From: Kiloniella litopenaei
Lineage (GTDB): Bacteria > Pseudomonadota > Alphaproteobacteria > Kiloniellales > Kiloniellaceae
NCBI RefSeq assembly: GCF_000982415.1
Contig: NZ_LANI01000018.1
Span: 1-64,000, forward strand
Length of the DNA stretch: 64,000 nt
Direction: 5' to 3'
In this document: positions 46,000-53,986 of the stretch, one piece after another
Numbering within the stretch: position 1 is the first letter of the stretch
Layout of the letters: each line of letters opens with the position of its first letter
Made by a program: the position numbers and the translations under genes
Notes under the pieces: generated by a model
The model's input: the letters and a program-made list of their open reading frames with translations, nothing else
Database searches by the model: none
What the model was told of the DNA's origin: nothing

Positions 46000-46842
46000 T
46001 CAAGCCTTGGCTTTAACGTCAGAAATAATATGCAAATCGCGTTGAGGGAAGGGGATAGAGATACCTTCCTTATCAAAGGCCTCTTTAATCGCTCTGCGAT
46101 TGTCACTTAATGTGGGCCAATAATCTCCACTATCTGTCCAGTATCTAACGTTCAGGTCAACTGAACTTTCACCCAAACCGCTGATAATAATCTGTGCGGC
46201 TGGATCTTTGTGGATACGGCTGTCGCCAGAAAGTACAGCCAAGGCAACTTTTTCTGCTTTGGCAATATCATCACCGTAACCAATGCCGATTGCCATATCT
46301 GTACGGCGCTTACTGTTTCTGCTGTAGTTCGTCACAGTGGCAGACCATAGCTTTGAATTTGGTACAGAAAGGTACAGTCCATCCACAGTGGTCATGTGGG
46401 TGATGAAAAGACTGATTTCTTCCACCGTCCCTGAGATACCATCTGCATCAACAAATTCACCAACTTTTAGAGGGCGCAAGAATAACAACATAAAGCCAGC
46501 GGCAATGTTTTGCATCGTTCCTTGCAAAGCGAGGCCAATTGCCAGACCTGCAGCACCGAGAACAGCAATAATACTTGTTGTTTCCACGCCGAAACGGGCC
46601 AGAACAGCAATCAAGACAAAGATCATTATTGTATAGCGAATGATCTTAACGATGACTGGTTTAAGGGTCGTATCAACTTTTCCCGATTTGGTGAGAAGTT
46701 TGTCTGTATATTTTGCAACGCGTCCTGCGACAAAAATACCAACAATGAGAATGGCCAGAGCAGCAAGAATTTCCAGTGAGAAATCCAGTGCGGTCTGTGT
46801 GAGTTGCTCTACAAGCTGTGTGTATTCTTCGGTGATTGTCAC
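46000..46842 (-). CDS. Small-conductance mechanosensitive channel (MscS family)
   Basis: MscS channels release solutes on hypo-osmotic shock. Three membrane helices precede the pore-lining segment AVLGAAGLAIGLALQGTMQN, whose Gly/Ala pattern is diagnostic, and the cytoplasmic beta domain follows with VGEFVDADGISGTVEEISLF. The GTG at 46842 has AAAGGA 8 bases upstream and gives 280 residues; the open frame extends further to 46944 but that part looks non-coding. It is a compact E. coli MscS-like form. Confidence 0.9.
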   Translation of the reverse strand: MTITEEYTQLVEQLTQTALDFSLEILAALAILIVGIFVAGRVAKYTDKLLTKSGKVDTTLKPVIVKIIRYTIMIFVLIAVLARFGVETTSIIAVLGAAGLAIGLALQGTMQNIAAGFMLLFLRPLKVGEFVDADGISGTVEEISLFITHMTTVDGLYLSVPNSKLWSATVTNYSRNSKRRTDMAIGIGYGDDIAKAEKVALAVLSGDSRIHKDPAAQIIISGLGESSVDLNVRYWTDSGDYWPTLSDNRRAIKEAFDKEGISIPFPQRDLHIISDVKAKA

Positions 46843-46999
46843 AACCAAAGTCCTTTTTTTAAGATTACAGGCTGTCCCCCGGATAACCCCCCATTGGACA
46901 AAACCCCCGCCGTGGATAATACAGCGAGGGCTTTGAAAAATCACCTAGTAAAAATACCAACCTGTTTTATTGAGTTGATATAGGATTAGGCTGAATGAA

Positions 47000-47491
47000 T
47001 TACGCGACGTCGGCGAGAACTTTTACGGACACCATGCGATCAGGATCATCAACAGCACCACTGCCCGGGGCACCTTTTTTGATGCCGTCAACCAGCTCCA
47101 TGCCTTCGATAACACGTCCCCAAACTGTATATTGACCGTTAAGGGATGGTGCGCTGTCAAACATGATGAAGAACTGGCTGTCGCCTGAGTGCGGGTTTTG
47201 GGCACGAGCCATACCAACAACACCACGTACAAATGGTTCCTGGGTAAATTCAGCACGGAGCTTTTTGCCTGAACCACTTGTTCCTGTTCCGGTTGGATCC
47301 CCTGTTTGAGCCATGAAGCCGTCGATTACACGGTGGAAAACGATGCCATCGTAAAAGCCTTCACGTGCAAGTTCTTTGATACGCGCAACGTGAGTAGGAG
47401 CAAGATCTGGCAGCATCTCGATGGTTACTTTTCCAGTTTCCAGTTCGATAACGAGCGTGTTTTCCTGATCTGGTTTTGTGTCTTCTGTCAT
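47000..47491 (-). CDS. Cytoplasmic cyclophilin-type peptidyl-prolyl isomerase
   Basis: The 163-residue protein has the cyclophilin signature FYDGIVFHRVIDGFMAQTGD with the catalytic Arg in FHRV, and SQFFIM further on. No signal peptide is present from the ATG at 47491, which has AGGG 8 bases upstream, so it is cytoplasmic. It is closely similar to the secreted cyclophilin encoded just upstream at 47679-48224, which suggests a tandem duplication. It is transcribed separately after a terminator. Confidence 0.92.
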   Translation of the reverse strand: MTEDTKPDQENTLVIELETGKVTIEMLPDLAPTHVARIKELAREGFYDGIVFHRVIDGFMAQTGDPTGTGTSGSGKKLRAEFTQEPFVRGVVGMARAQNPHSGDSQFFIMFDSAPSLNGQYTVWGRVIEGMELVDGIKKGAPGSGAVDDPDRMVSVKVLADVA

Positions 47492-47620
47492 GGCTAGGGC
47501 CCTAAATAAGTGTGATAAACTATCTGCAAAATAGGTATCTGAGAGCACTTTTGCAAGGCAGCATCTTTGTTGAGATAGAATTTTAAAAAATAAGAGAAAC
47601 CCTTACTTTTCCTTGAAAAT

Positions 47621-47659
47621 AAAAAGCGCTGAATCCATTGGGATTTCAGCGCTTTTTTT
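47621..47659 (-). terminator. Terminator between the two cyclophilin genes
   Basis: AAAAAGCGCTGAATCC and GGATTTCAGCGCTTTTT form a long stem with one bulge and a 4-base loop. It ends the icd and secreted-cyclophilin transcript on the minus strand. Confidence 0.88.
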
Positions 47660-47678
47660 GAGTTTTCTGGTCTGGTGC

Positions 47679-48224
47679 CTATTGAATATCAGCAAGTACC
47701 TTTACAGAAATCATTTTGTCAGGATTGCTAACTTTACCAGTATCCCGAGGGCCTTTTTTAATTGAATCAACATGTTCCATACCCTGTATGACTTTACCCC
47801 ATACAGTGTATTGCCCATCAAGAGACGGCGTTCTTTTAAACATGATAAAAAACTGGCTGTCCCCTGAATGGATATTCTGGGAACGTGCCATGCCGACAGT
47901 ACCGCGAACATAAGGTTCACGAGAAAATTCGGCTTTTAGTTTTTTACCAGACCCGCCAGTACCAAGACCTTTGGGGTCACCAGTTTGTGCCATAAATCCT
48001 GGTATTACTCGATGGAATACAATGCCGTCATAAAAACCTTCACGGGTCAGTTCTTTGATTCTTGTCACGTGGTTCGGGGCAAGATTGGGAAGCATCTCGA
48101 TGAAGACTTTACCGGTTTTTAGTTCAATCACCAGCGTGTTTTCAGGATCAGCTGCTTGTGAACTGGTTGACGCCAGGGTCAAGGCAAACAGGCCAGCGAG
48201 TAAATGACGTAGGATTTTTGGCAT
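47679..48224 (-). CDS. Secreted cyclophilin-type peptidyl-prolyl isomerase
   Basis: From the ATG at 48224 the protein starts with a Sec signal peptide (KILRHLLAGLFALTLASTSS, cleavage near SQAAD) and continues with a cyclophilin domain containing FYDGIVFHRVIPGFMAQTGD. Length is 181 residues, so it would work in the periplasm as a PpiA-type folding catalyst. The start codon is 5 bases after the icd stop, so both are probably cotranscribed. The open frame extends upstream into icd but the signal peptide fixes the start. Confidence 0.9.
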   Translation of the reverse strand: MPKILRHLLAGLFALTLASTSSQAADPENTLVIELKTGKVFIEMLPNLAPNHVTRIKELTREGFYDGIVFHRVIPGFMAQTGDPKGLGTGGSGKKLKAEFSREPYVRGTVGMARSQNIHSGDSQFFIMFKRTPSLDGQYTVWGKVIQGMEHVDSIKKGPRDTGKVSNPDKMISVKVLADIQ

Positions 48225-48229
48225 CTTTG

Positions 48230-49444
48230 TTAGCTCATCGCTTTCTGTAGGTTGGTATCGATCGCATCCAGGAATTGATCTGTTGTCAACCAATCCTGAT
48301 TTGGGTTGATCAGAAGCGCAAGATCTTTTGTCATCTGGCCGGATTCAACAGTATCGATACACACTTTTTCGAGTGTTTCAGCGAACTTAACCACTTCAGG
48401 TGTCTCGTCAAACTGTCCACGGAACTTAAGGCCACGTGACCAGGCAAAGATAGATGCAATCGGGTTTGTGGATGTTTCTTTGCCTTGCTGATGCAGACGA
48501 TAGTGACGTGTCACTGTGCCGTGTGCTGCTTCTGCTTCTACGGTCTGCCCATCGGGTGTCATTAGAACAGAAGTCATCAGACCAAGTGAACCAAAGCCCT
48601 GTGCCACTGTGTCAGATTGAACATCACCGTCATAGTTTTTACAAGCCCAGACAAAACCGCCAGACCATTTCATAGCTGCCGCAACCATGTCATCAATAAG
48701 ACGGTGCTCATATGAAATGCCTTTTGCAGCAAACTTGTCAGCAAATTCTGTCTGATAAACTTCTTCGAACAGGTCTTTAAAACGACCATCGTAAGCTTTC
48801 AGAATTGTATTTTTTGTGGACAGGTAAACTGGCCAGCCAAGATCAAGACCGTAGTTCATACAAGCACGGGCAAACCCACGAATTGATTCGTCCAGGTTGT
48901 ACATGCCCATGGCCACGCCAGCTTCCGGGAATTCAAAAATTTCACGGGTAATTGGCTCACCACCGTCTTCCGGTTGGAAGGTCATGGTTAGTTTACCTGC
49001 GCCGGGCACCAAGAAGTCTGTGGCTTTGTATTGATCACCGAATGCGTGACGGCCAATGACGATTGGCTGTGTCCAACCGGGAACAAGACGGGGAACATTT
49101 TCCATAATGATCGGCTGGCGAAAAACAGTACCACCCAGAATGTTTCGAATAGTGCCGTTTGGCGAACGCCACATCTTTTTCAGATCGAATTCTTCCACGC
49201 GTGCTTCGTCTGGTGTGATCGTGGCGCATTTAACACCGACGCGATGTTCTTTGATAGCATTGGCAGCATCAACAGTGATCTGATCATCAGTTGCATCACG
49301 GCTTTCGATAGAAAGATCAAAATATTTCAGATCAACATCAAGATAGGGGAGAATAAATTTTTGTTTGATTTTCTCCCAGATGATGCGTGTCATCTCGTCG
49401 CCGTCGAGTTCGACGATTGGATTTTTAACCTTAATTTTGGACAT
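48230..49444 (-). CDS. icd: NADP-dependent isocitrate dehydrogenase
   Basis: Icd converts isocitrate to 2-oxoglutarate in the TCA cycle. The 404-residue protein begins [20 protein letters not shown] and contains the substrate and cofactor segments [40 protein letters not shown] and [20 protein letters not shown], which follow the eukaryote-like homodimeric type rather than E. coli Icd. GGAGG lies before the ATG. It is the first gene of a transcript that also carries the secreted cyclophilin. Confidence 0.97.
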   Translation of the reverse strand: MSKIKVKNPIVELDGDEMTRIIWEKIKQKFILPYLDVDLKYFDLSIESRDATDDQITVDAANAIKEHRVGVKCATITPDEARVEEFDLKKMWRSPNGTIRNILGGTVFRQPIIMENVPRLVPGWTQPIVIGRHAFGDQYKATDFLVPGAGKLTMTFQPEDGGEPITREIFEFPEAGVAMGMYNLDESIRGFARACMNYGLDLGWPVYLSTKNTILKAYDGRFKDLFEEVYQTEFADKFAAKGISYEHRLIDDMVAAAMKWSGGFVWACKNYDGDVQSDTVAQGFGSLGLMTSVLMTPDGQTVEAEAAHGTVTRHYRLHQQGKETSTNPIASIFAWSRGLKFRGQFDETPEVVKFAETLEKVCIDTVESGQMTKDLALLINPNQDWLTTDQFLDAIDTNLQKAMS

Positions 49445-49550
49445 GTTCGCCTCCTTGTTTGTCGGCTTGTTTCATATAATTTGGGGAACTCACAGAGGAA
49501 AATAACAGTCTTTCGCTGCAGTGCAAGATAACTTGGAATAACAATTGATA

Positions 49551-50135
49551 TCAAAGTCGCTTGATATCTGTTTCTATACTGGTCCTCGGCATACTTTCAA
49601 GCTGGGTAAAGATTTCTTCTATGCTATTGACAACACTATAAATATTATCTGGGTCTTGTCTTAAATAACCCGCTGAAATTTGATGGTTTATCAAATTCAA
49701 AAGGGGGTCCCAAAAATTTTCTAAATTGACGACAATAAGAGGTTTGTCATGCATGCCAAGCTGTTTCCAGGTCGCAATTTCGAAAAATTCATCCAAAGTA
49801 CCCAGTCCGCCAGGCAAAATACAAAAGGCATCAGATTGATCGAACATTGTCATTTTGCGGGTATGCATGGAATCAACAACAATCAATTCATTTACTTCTT
49901 TATGGGCGACTTCCAACTTGTCCAGATATTGAGGTATAATCCCGGTTACTGTTCCGTTATGTGCCAAAGCACCGTCAGCAACCCGCCCCATTGATCCAAC
50001 ACGACCGCCCCCATAAACGATTTTAATATTGTTCTCTACGGCCAATCGGCCCAATTGATGAGCTTTTGCAAGATGTTTATCACTGACCATATTGGACGAA
50101 CCGCAGTAAACACAGAGAGATTTAATATTGGCCAT
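49551..50135 (-). CDS. LOG family protein (cytokinin riboside monophosphate phosphoribohydrolase-like)
   Basis: The motifs YGGGRVGSMG and PGGLGTLDEFFE match the GGGxxGxMG and PGGxGTxxE signatures of LOG enzymes, which hydrolyse nucleoside monophosphates to the base and ribose 5-phosphate. AAGGA precedes the ATG at 50135 at 8 bases, giving 194 residues; the open frame begins earlier at 50168. Whether it acts on cytokinins or on AMP-like substrates in this organism is unknown. Confidence 0.9.
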   Translation of the reverse strand: MANIKSLCVYCGSSNMVSDKHLAKAHQLGRLAVENNIKIVYGGGRVGSMGRVADGALAHNGTVTGIIPQYLDKLEVAHKEVNELIVVDSMHTRKMTMFDQSDAFCILPGGLGTLDEFFEIATWKQLGMHDKPLIVVNLENFWDPLLNLINHQISAGYLRQDPDNIYSVVNSIEEIFTQLESMPRTSIETDIKRL

Positions 50136-50177
50136 TGTTGAATTCCTTTTATTATTTTTTTTGTGCAAAGTTGCAAA

Positions 50178-50221
50178 ACGGCACGTAAATCATAAGGTTA
50201 GGTCCTTTTTTTACGTGCCGT
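50178..50221. repeat. Long inverted repeat between the LOG and LysM genes
   Basis: ACGGCACGTAAA (50178-50189) and TTTACGTGCCGT (50210-50221) are perfect 12-base arms around a 20-base spacer. It lies 43 bases upstream of the LOG gene start and about 220 bases before the LysM gene. It may be an operator or a stem-loop. The rest of the 305-base gap (50136-50440) shows no other clear feature. Confidence 0.6.
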
Positions 50222-50440
50222 GAGGTGTATTATATCTATAGATCTGGTGATGGCAATAATCTGAAAAGATCGCATAGGACGCTATTCGTTTATTTTTGTT
50301 GTCCAAAAAATGTCATAGCCCTTGTTCTTTTCCTGTAAGGACTTAACCTAGGGTCAGAACAATGTTAGTCTGGGGAATAATTTCCCACCTGCTTTGGTGA
50401 TAAAATATTATCGATCAAGATAAAGATTTAGGAGGCATCT

Positions 50441-51652
50441 TTGAGCCGTACCCTCGTTTTTTCATTCGTAGCTGTTGCCGTGCTGTTTATCGGAAGCGTC
50501 TCGATCTGGTATGCCCTGGATGATGATTCTGCTGTAGTTACAGAAGGTACAAGTTCTTCAACAGATGCACCGAAAAAAATAATCAATAAACTTTCTGGAA
50601 AACGTGCTGATCCAGAGGGTAGTGATTCTGAGACAGATAATTCTGAGTCTGCTGTGACTGAAAGTGATGTCACAACAAGTGACACTGTTCAGACAAACGA
50701 ACCCGTTACTTCGGAGGTTTCTGAAGAAGACAAGTCACAAGGATCTATTGATAAAACAGAAGTCGTCAAAGATAACAAACCGGATGTATCAGCAGAAGAA
50801 CCTTCTGATGATGTGAAAACGCCGGCGGTTATCGTTGACCCATCGCTTGCCTTTGATGTGATCAGGGTCGAAAAAACCGGTGATACTGTTCTTGCAGGCA
50901 GAGCACCCGCGGGGAGTGAAGTTCGAATTGTTGATGGCACAACATTGCTTGGAACTGTTCAGGCCGATAATAACGGACAATGGGCCTATGTACTGGAAAC
51001 ACCACTTGCCCCCGGTGCCCATGAATTGGGGCTGCAGGTTAATAATGAAGAGCAAGGCGTCAGATTAAAATCTGCGGATGTTGCCATTGTTGATGTTCCA
51101 AAAGGGGATAAATCTGCCCTTGCCGTCCTTGTCCCCGAAGACAAGGGAGGAGCATCAAAGATTATTCAGTTACCTGAACGGGTAGAGGATGACGGCATTA
51201 AAGACGGTGAGTTGGCGTTAGACAGTGTTGATTATGATGATTCTGGCCAAACTGTTATTGGGGGAACATCGCAGCCGGGACAAAAGGTTGTCGGTTATTT
51301 GAATAACGAGTTTGTGGGGCAAGGCGTCACAGACGATGAAGGTCGCTGGACCGTTGAATCTGAAAAAAATGTCAAAGAAGGTTTGCACCAACTGCGAATT
51401 GATCAGGTTGATGACGAAGGAAAAGTAACGGCCCGCGTAGAGATCCCTTTTTCCCGATCAGGAAAGGTTGAATCGCTTCCTGATGAGCGAGTTGTCACTG
51501 TTCAACCAGGTAATAGCCTATGGCGGATTTCTCGTGCAATCTATGGAGAGGGGGCGCGTTATGCTGTGATCTATGACCGAAATCAAGATCAGATCAGAAA
51601 TCCGGACTTGATTTATCCTGGGCAAATTTTTGTTCTCCCCAAAGAGAAGTAA
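50441..51652 (+). CDS. LysM-domain cell wall protein with two Ig-like repeats
   Basis: The 403-residue protein has a membrane anchor or signal segment near residues 5-25 (VFSFVAVAVLFIGSVSIWYA), a long acidic, Ser/Thr-rich linker to about residue 125, then two related beta-sandwich repeats starting FDVIRVEKTGDTVLAGRAPA and LDSVDYDDSGQTVIGGTSQP. A C-terminal LysM domain (PGNSLWRISRAIYGEGARYA) binds peptidoglycan. The start is TTG with a perfect AGGAGG (50430-50435) 5 bases upstream. It likely tethers something to the cell wall; no catalytic domain is visible. Confidence 0.85.
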   Translation: MSRTLVFSFVAVAVLFIGSVSIWYALDDDSAVVTEGTSSSTDAPKKIINKLSGKRADPEGSDSETDNSESAVTESDVTTSDTVQTNEPVTSEVSEEDKSQGSIDKTEVVKDNKPDVSAEEPSDDVKTPAVIVDPSLAFDVIRVEKTGDTVLAGRAPAGSEVRIVDGTTLLGTVQADNNGQWAYVLETPLAPGAHELGLQVNNEEQGVRLKSADVAIVDVPKGDKSALAVLVPEDKGGASKIIQLPERVEDDGIKDGELALDSVDYDDSGQTVIGGTSQPGQKVVGYLNNEFVGQGVTDDEGRWTVESEKNVKEGLHQLRIDQVDDEGKVTARVEIPFSRSGKVESLPDERVVTVQPGNSLWRISRAIYGEGARYAVIYDRNQDQIRNPDLIYPGQIFVLPKEK

Positions 51653-51802
51653 ATCGTAATTCGACGTTAAATTGTTAGTTTTTCGGAAAATACCTTACAT
51701 TGAACCTCGTAATACAGTATTACAGCCCAAATGTTATCTGTAGCGTATGTGATAAACACAGAGCTACGACACAAATTATTTGAATATTGAATGGAGACGG
51801 CA

Positions 51803-52489
51803 GTGCTGAAGCACATTCTAGTGCCTATTAATAAAGCTGGTTGGCCTTTTGTTGGTGGCGCACTTGCGCTGAGTGTCGGGTTTGCATTGATTTGGAAGCC
51901 TTTGGCAATTGTTGGGCTAATTATCGCAGCATTTTGCACTTATTTTTTCCGTGACCCGGAAAGGCAGACACCGGTTCGTGAAGGCCTTGTTGTCAGTCCT
52001 GCCGATGGGCATGTAAGTGCTGTTGAAACGGCCGTGCCGCCAGCGGAATTAAATATGGGTGCCGAGCCAAGAATGCGGGTTTCGGTTTTTCTGAGCGTAT
52101 TTGATGTTCACGTAAACCGTATTCCAGCAGCGGGTAAAATCACCGAATTGGCATATCACCACGGCGCATTCTTGAATGCTGCACTTGATAAGGCATCTGA
52201 GCTGAACGAGCGTATGTCCGTTAAAATGGAAACAAATGACGGTAAGGAAATAGCGTTTGTACAGATTGCAGGTCTGATTGCCCGACGTATCATTTGTAAC
52301 CTGACATTGGACCAGGAAGTTAAAACAGGTGAGCGTTTTGGTTTAATCCGCTTTGGTAGTCGTACAGATATATACTTGCCGGACGGTGTTGCTCCTCTTG
52401 TTTCTGTTGGGCAACAAATGGTTGGTGGCGAAACGGTGATTGCTGATCTTTTGTCTGATGAAGCACAACGTGAAACAGAGGTACGCTAA
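51803..52489 (+). CDS. psd: Phosphatidylserine decarboxylase proenzyme (short type)
   Basis: Psd makes phosphatidylethanolamine. Conserved parts are FRDPERQTPVREGLVVSPAD near the N terminus and RFGLIRFGSRTDIYLP, where the Gly-Ser self-cleavage site generates the pyruvoyl group. GGAG at 51793-51796 is spaced 6 bases from the GTG at 51803, whereas the ATG at 51791 has no ribosome site, so the GTG is favoured (228 residues). It is immediately followed by pssA, the preceding step of the pathway. Confidence 0.9.
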   Translation: MLKHILVPINKAGWPFVGGALALSVGFALIWKPLAIVGLIIAAFCTYFFRDPERQTPVREGLVVSPADGHVSAVETAVPPAELNMGAEPRMRVSVFLSVFDVHVNRIPAAGKITELAYHHGAFLNAALDKASELNERMSVKMETNDGKEIAFVQIAGLIARRIICNLTLDQEVKTGERFGLIRFGSRTDIYLPDGVAPLVSVGQQMVGGETVIADLLSDEAQRETEVR

Positions 52490-53311
52490 ATGTCTGGTCT
52501 CAAGCGCCGTCGTCGACTTCATGGATTTTCTGTAAATCGTCTGATACCAAATGCCATTACCTTGATGGCGCTGTGTTCAGGTCTATCAGCAATTCGTGCG
52601 GCGCTTGAAAGTAACTGGAAGCTAGCGGTTATTGGTATCGTTGTGGCGATGATCCTTGATGGATTAGATGGCCCGGTTGCACGGTTGATGAAAGGAACGA
52701 GTGAATTTGGCGCACAGCTTGATTCGCTTGCTGATTTTGTGAACTTCGGTGTGGTTCCTTCATTGGTTATTTATTTGTGGGCAATGGATGGAACTGGTGG
52801 TCTAGCCTGGGCGGTGTCGCTTTTCTTTGCCATTTGTTGTGGTATGCGTCTGGCGCGTTTCAATACCAGTTTGCTTGACGAAAACCCGCCCCCTTGGGCT
52901 TCGAAATTCTTTACAGGTATTCCAGCACCTTGCGGTGCCGGGCTTGTTCTTATTCCCGTTGTTTTATCATTTGAGTTAGGCGACGATATTTTACGTTCGT
53001 CTGTCCTAAATGGCATGATGCTGGTTGCGGTGGGGGCTCTTTTTGTCAGTACTATCCCGACCTATTCATCAAAACGAATTCGTATTCCAAGACGTTATGT
53101 TGGTCTTGTGTTACTTGGGTTTGCTGTTTGTATTATGCTTTTGTACAGTACACCCTGGGTATCATTGAGTGTTGCGGGGATAGGTTATCTGGTGTCCATT
53201 ATTTTAGCACAATTCTCTTATCGGTCGACGCGTAAGAAGATGCTGGCTCAAGAAGGTAAAGACCCCGACGACGCTGGAAACGACGAAAATACTTCTTCTG
53301 AAAAAGAATAA
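52490..53311 (+). CDS. pssA: CDP-diacylglycerol-serine O-phosphatidyltransferase
   Basis: PssA makes phosphatidylserine. The CDP-alcohol phosphotransferase motif DG-x2-AR-x8-G-x3-D-x3-D appears as LDGLDGPVARLMKGTSEFGA with LDSLADF after it (near residues 61-86). Several membrane helices and a charged C-terminal tail follow; length is 273 residues. It starts right after the psd stop, so the two genes are coupled. Confidence 0.93.
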   Translation: MSGLKRRRRLHGFSVNRLIPNAITLMALCSGLSAIRAALESNWKLAVIGIVVAMILDGLDGPVARLMKGTSEFGAQLDSLADFVNFGVVPSLVIYLWAMDGTGGLAWAVSLFFAICCGMRLARFNTSLLDENPPPWASKFFTGIPAPCGAGLVLIPVVLSFELGDDILRSSVLNGMMLVAVGALFVSTIPTYSSKRIRIPRRYVGLVLLGFAVCIMLLYSTPWVSLSVAGIGYLVSIILAQFSYRSTRKKMLAQEGKDPDDAGNDENTSSEKE

Positions 53312-53325
53312 AAGTCAGGCAGGTT

Positions 53326-53934
53326 ATGTTTGACGCCTGGATGAGAACAAAGATTGACCCTCCTCTTGATAAAATAGGGGAGGCTCTTTCACGTTCTGGC
53401 CTGGGGGCTAATCAGATAACCTGGGTTGGATTTTTTGGGGGAATGCTTGTCATTCCTGCACTTGCCACTGAATCGTATTATTTAGCGATGACAGCGATTG
53501 CTTTTAACAGGCTGTGTGATGGCCTGGATGGGGCTGTCGCCAGAAAACAGGGGATAACGGATCTTGGGGGATACCTTGATATTACCCTTGATTTTATTTT
53601 TTATTCAGCAGTTGTTTTCGGTTTTGCCCTTGCGATGCCCCAAGAAAATGGGGTGGCGGCTGCTTTCCTTATTTTCTCTTTTATGGGAACCGGAGCGTCG
53701 TTTTTGTCCTTTGCAATTGTTGCAGCCAAGAAAAAAATTTCCACGGACATCCGCGGTAAGAAAAGTATCTATTATCTGGGTGGCCTGACAGAGGGAACAG
53801 AGACGATTATTTTGTTTCTGGCTCTATGTATTTGGCCCGAGAAGTTTGTTCTTATGGCTTGGATCTTTGGGGCCCTATGTTGGTTGACCACTGTTTTCAG
53901 GATCCACGCAGCTCTTGATCTTTTTGACGATTAA
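53326..53934 (+). CDS. CDP-alcohol phosphatidyltransferase family protein
   Basis: The protein contains the same family motif as CDGLDGAVARKQGITDLGGY followed by LDITLDF (near residues 65-90), with about six membrane helices and 202 residues. Enzymes of this type transfer a phospho-alcohol from CDP-activated donors. It is not PssA or PgsA by obvious similarity, so the acceptor alcohol is unknown. It follows pssA by 14 bases and is closed by a terminator. Confidence 0.82.
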   Translation: MFDAWMRTKIDPPLDKIGEALSRSGLGANQITWVGFFGGMLVIPALATESYYLAMTAIAFNRLCDGLDGAVARKQGITDLGGYLDITLDFIFYSAVVFGFALAMPQENGVAAAFLIFSFMGTGASFLSFAIVAAKKKISTDIRGKKSIYYLGGLTEGTETIILFLALCIWPEKFVLMAWIFGALCWLTTVFRIHAALDLFDD

Positions 53935-53935
53935 T

Positions 53936-53966
53936 AAAAAAGCCGGCAACAAAGTTACCGGCTTTT
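53936..53966. terminator. Terminator between the phosphotransferase and RND genes
   Basis: AAAAGCCGGCAAC and GTTACCGGCTTTT form a stem with one mismatch and a 3-base loop, followed by a short T run. It lies between convergent genes. Confidence 0.85.
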
Positions 53967-53986
53967 GAAATACATGCTTATCCCTT

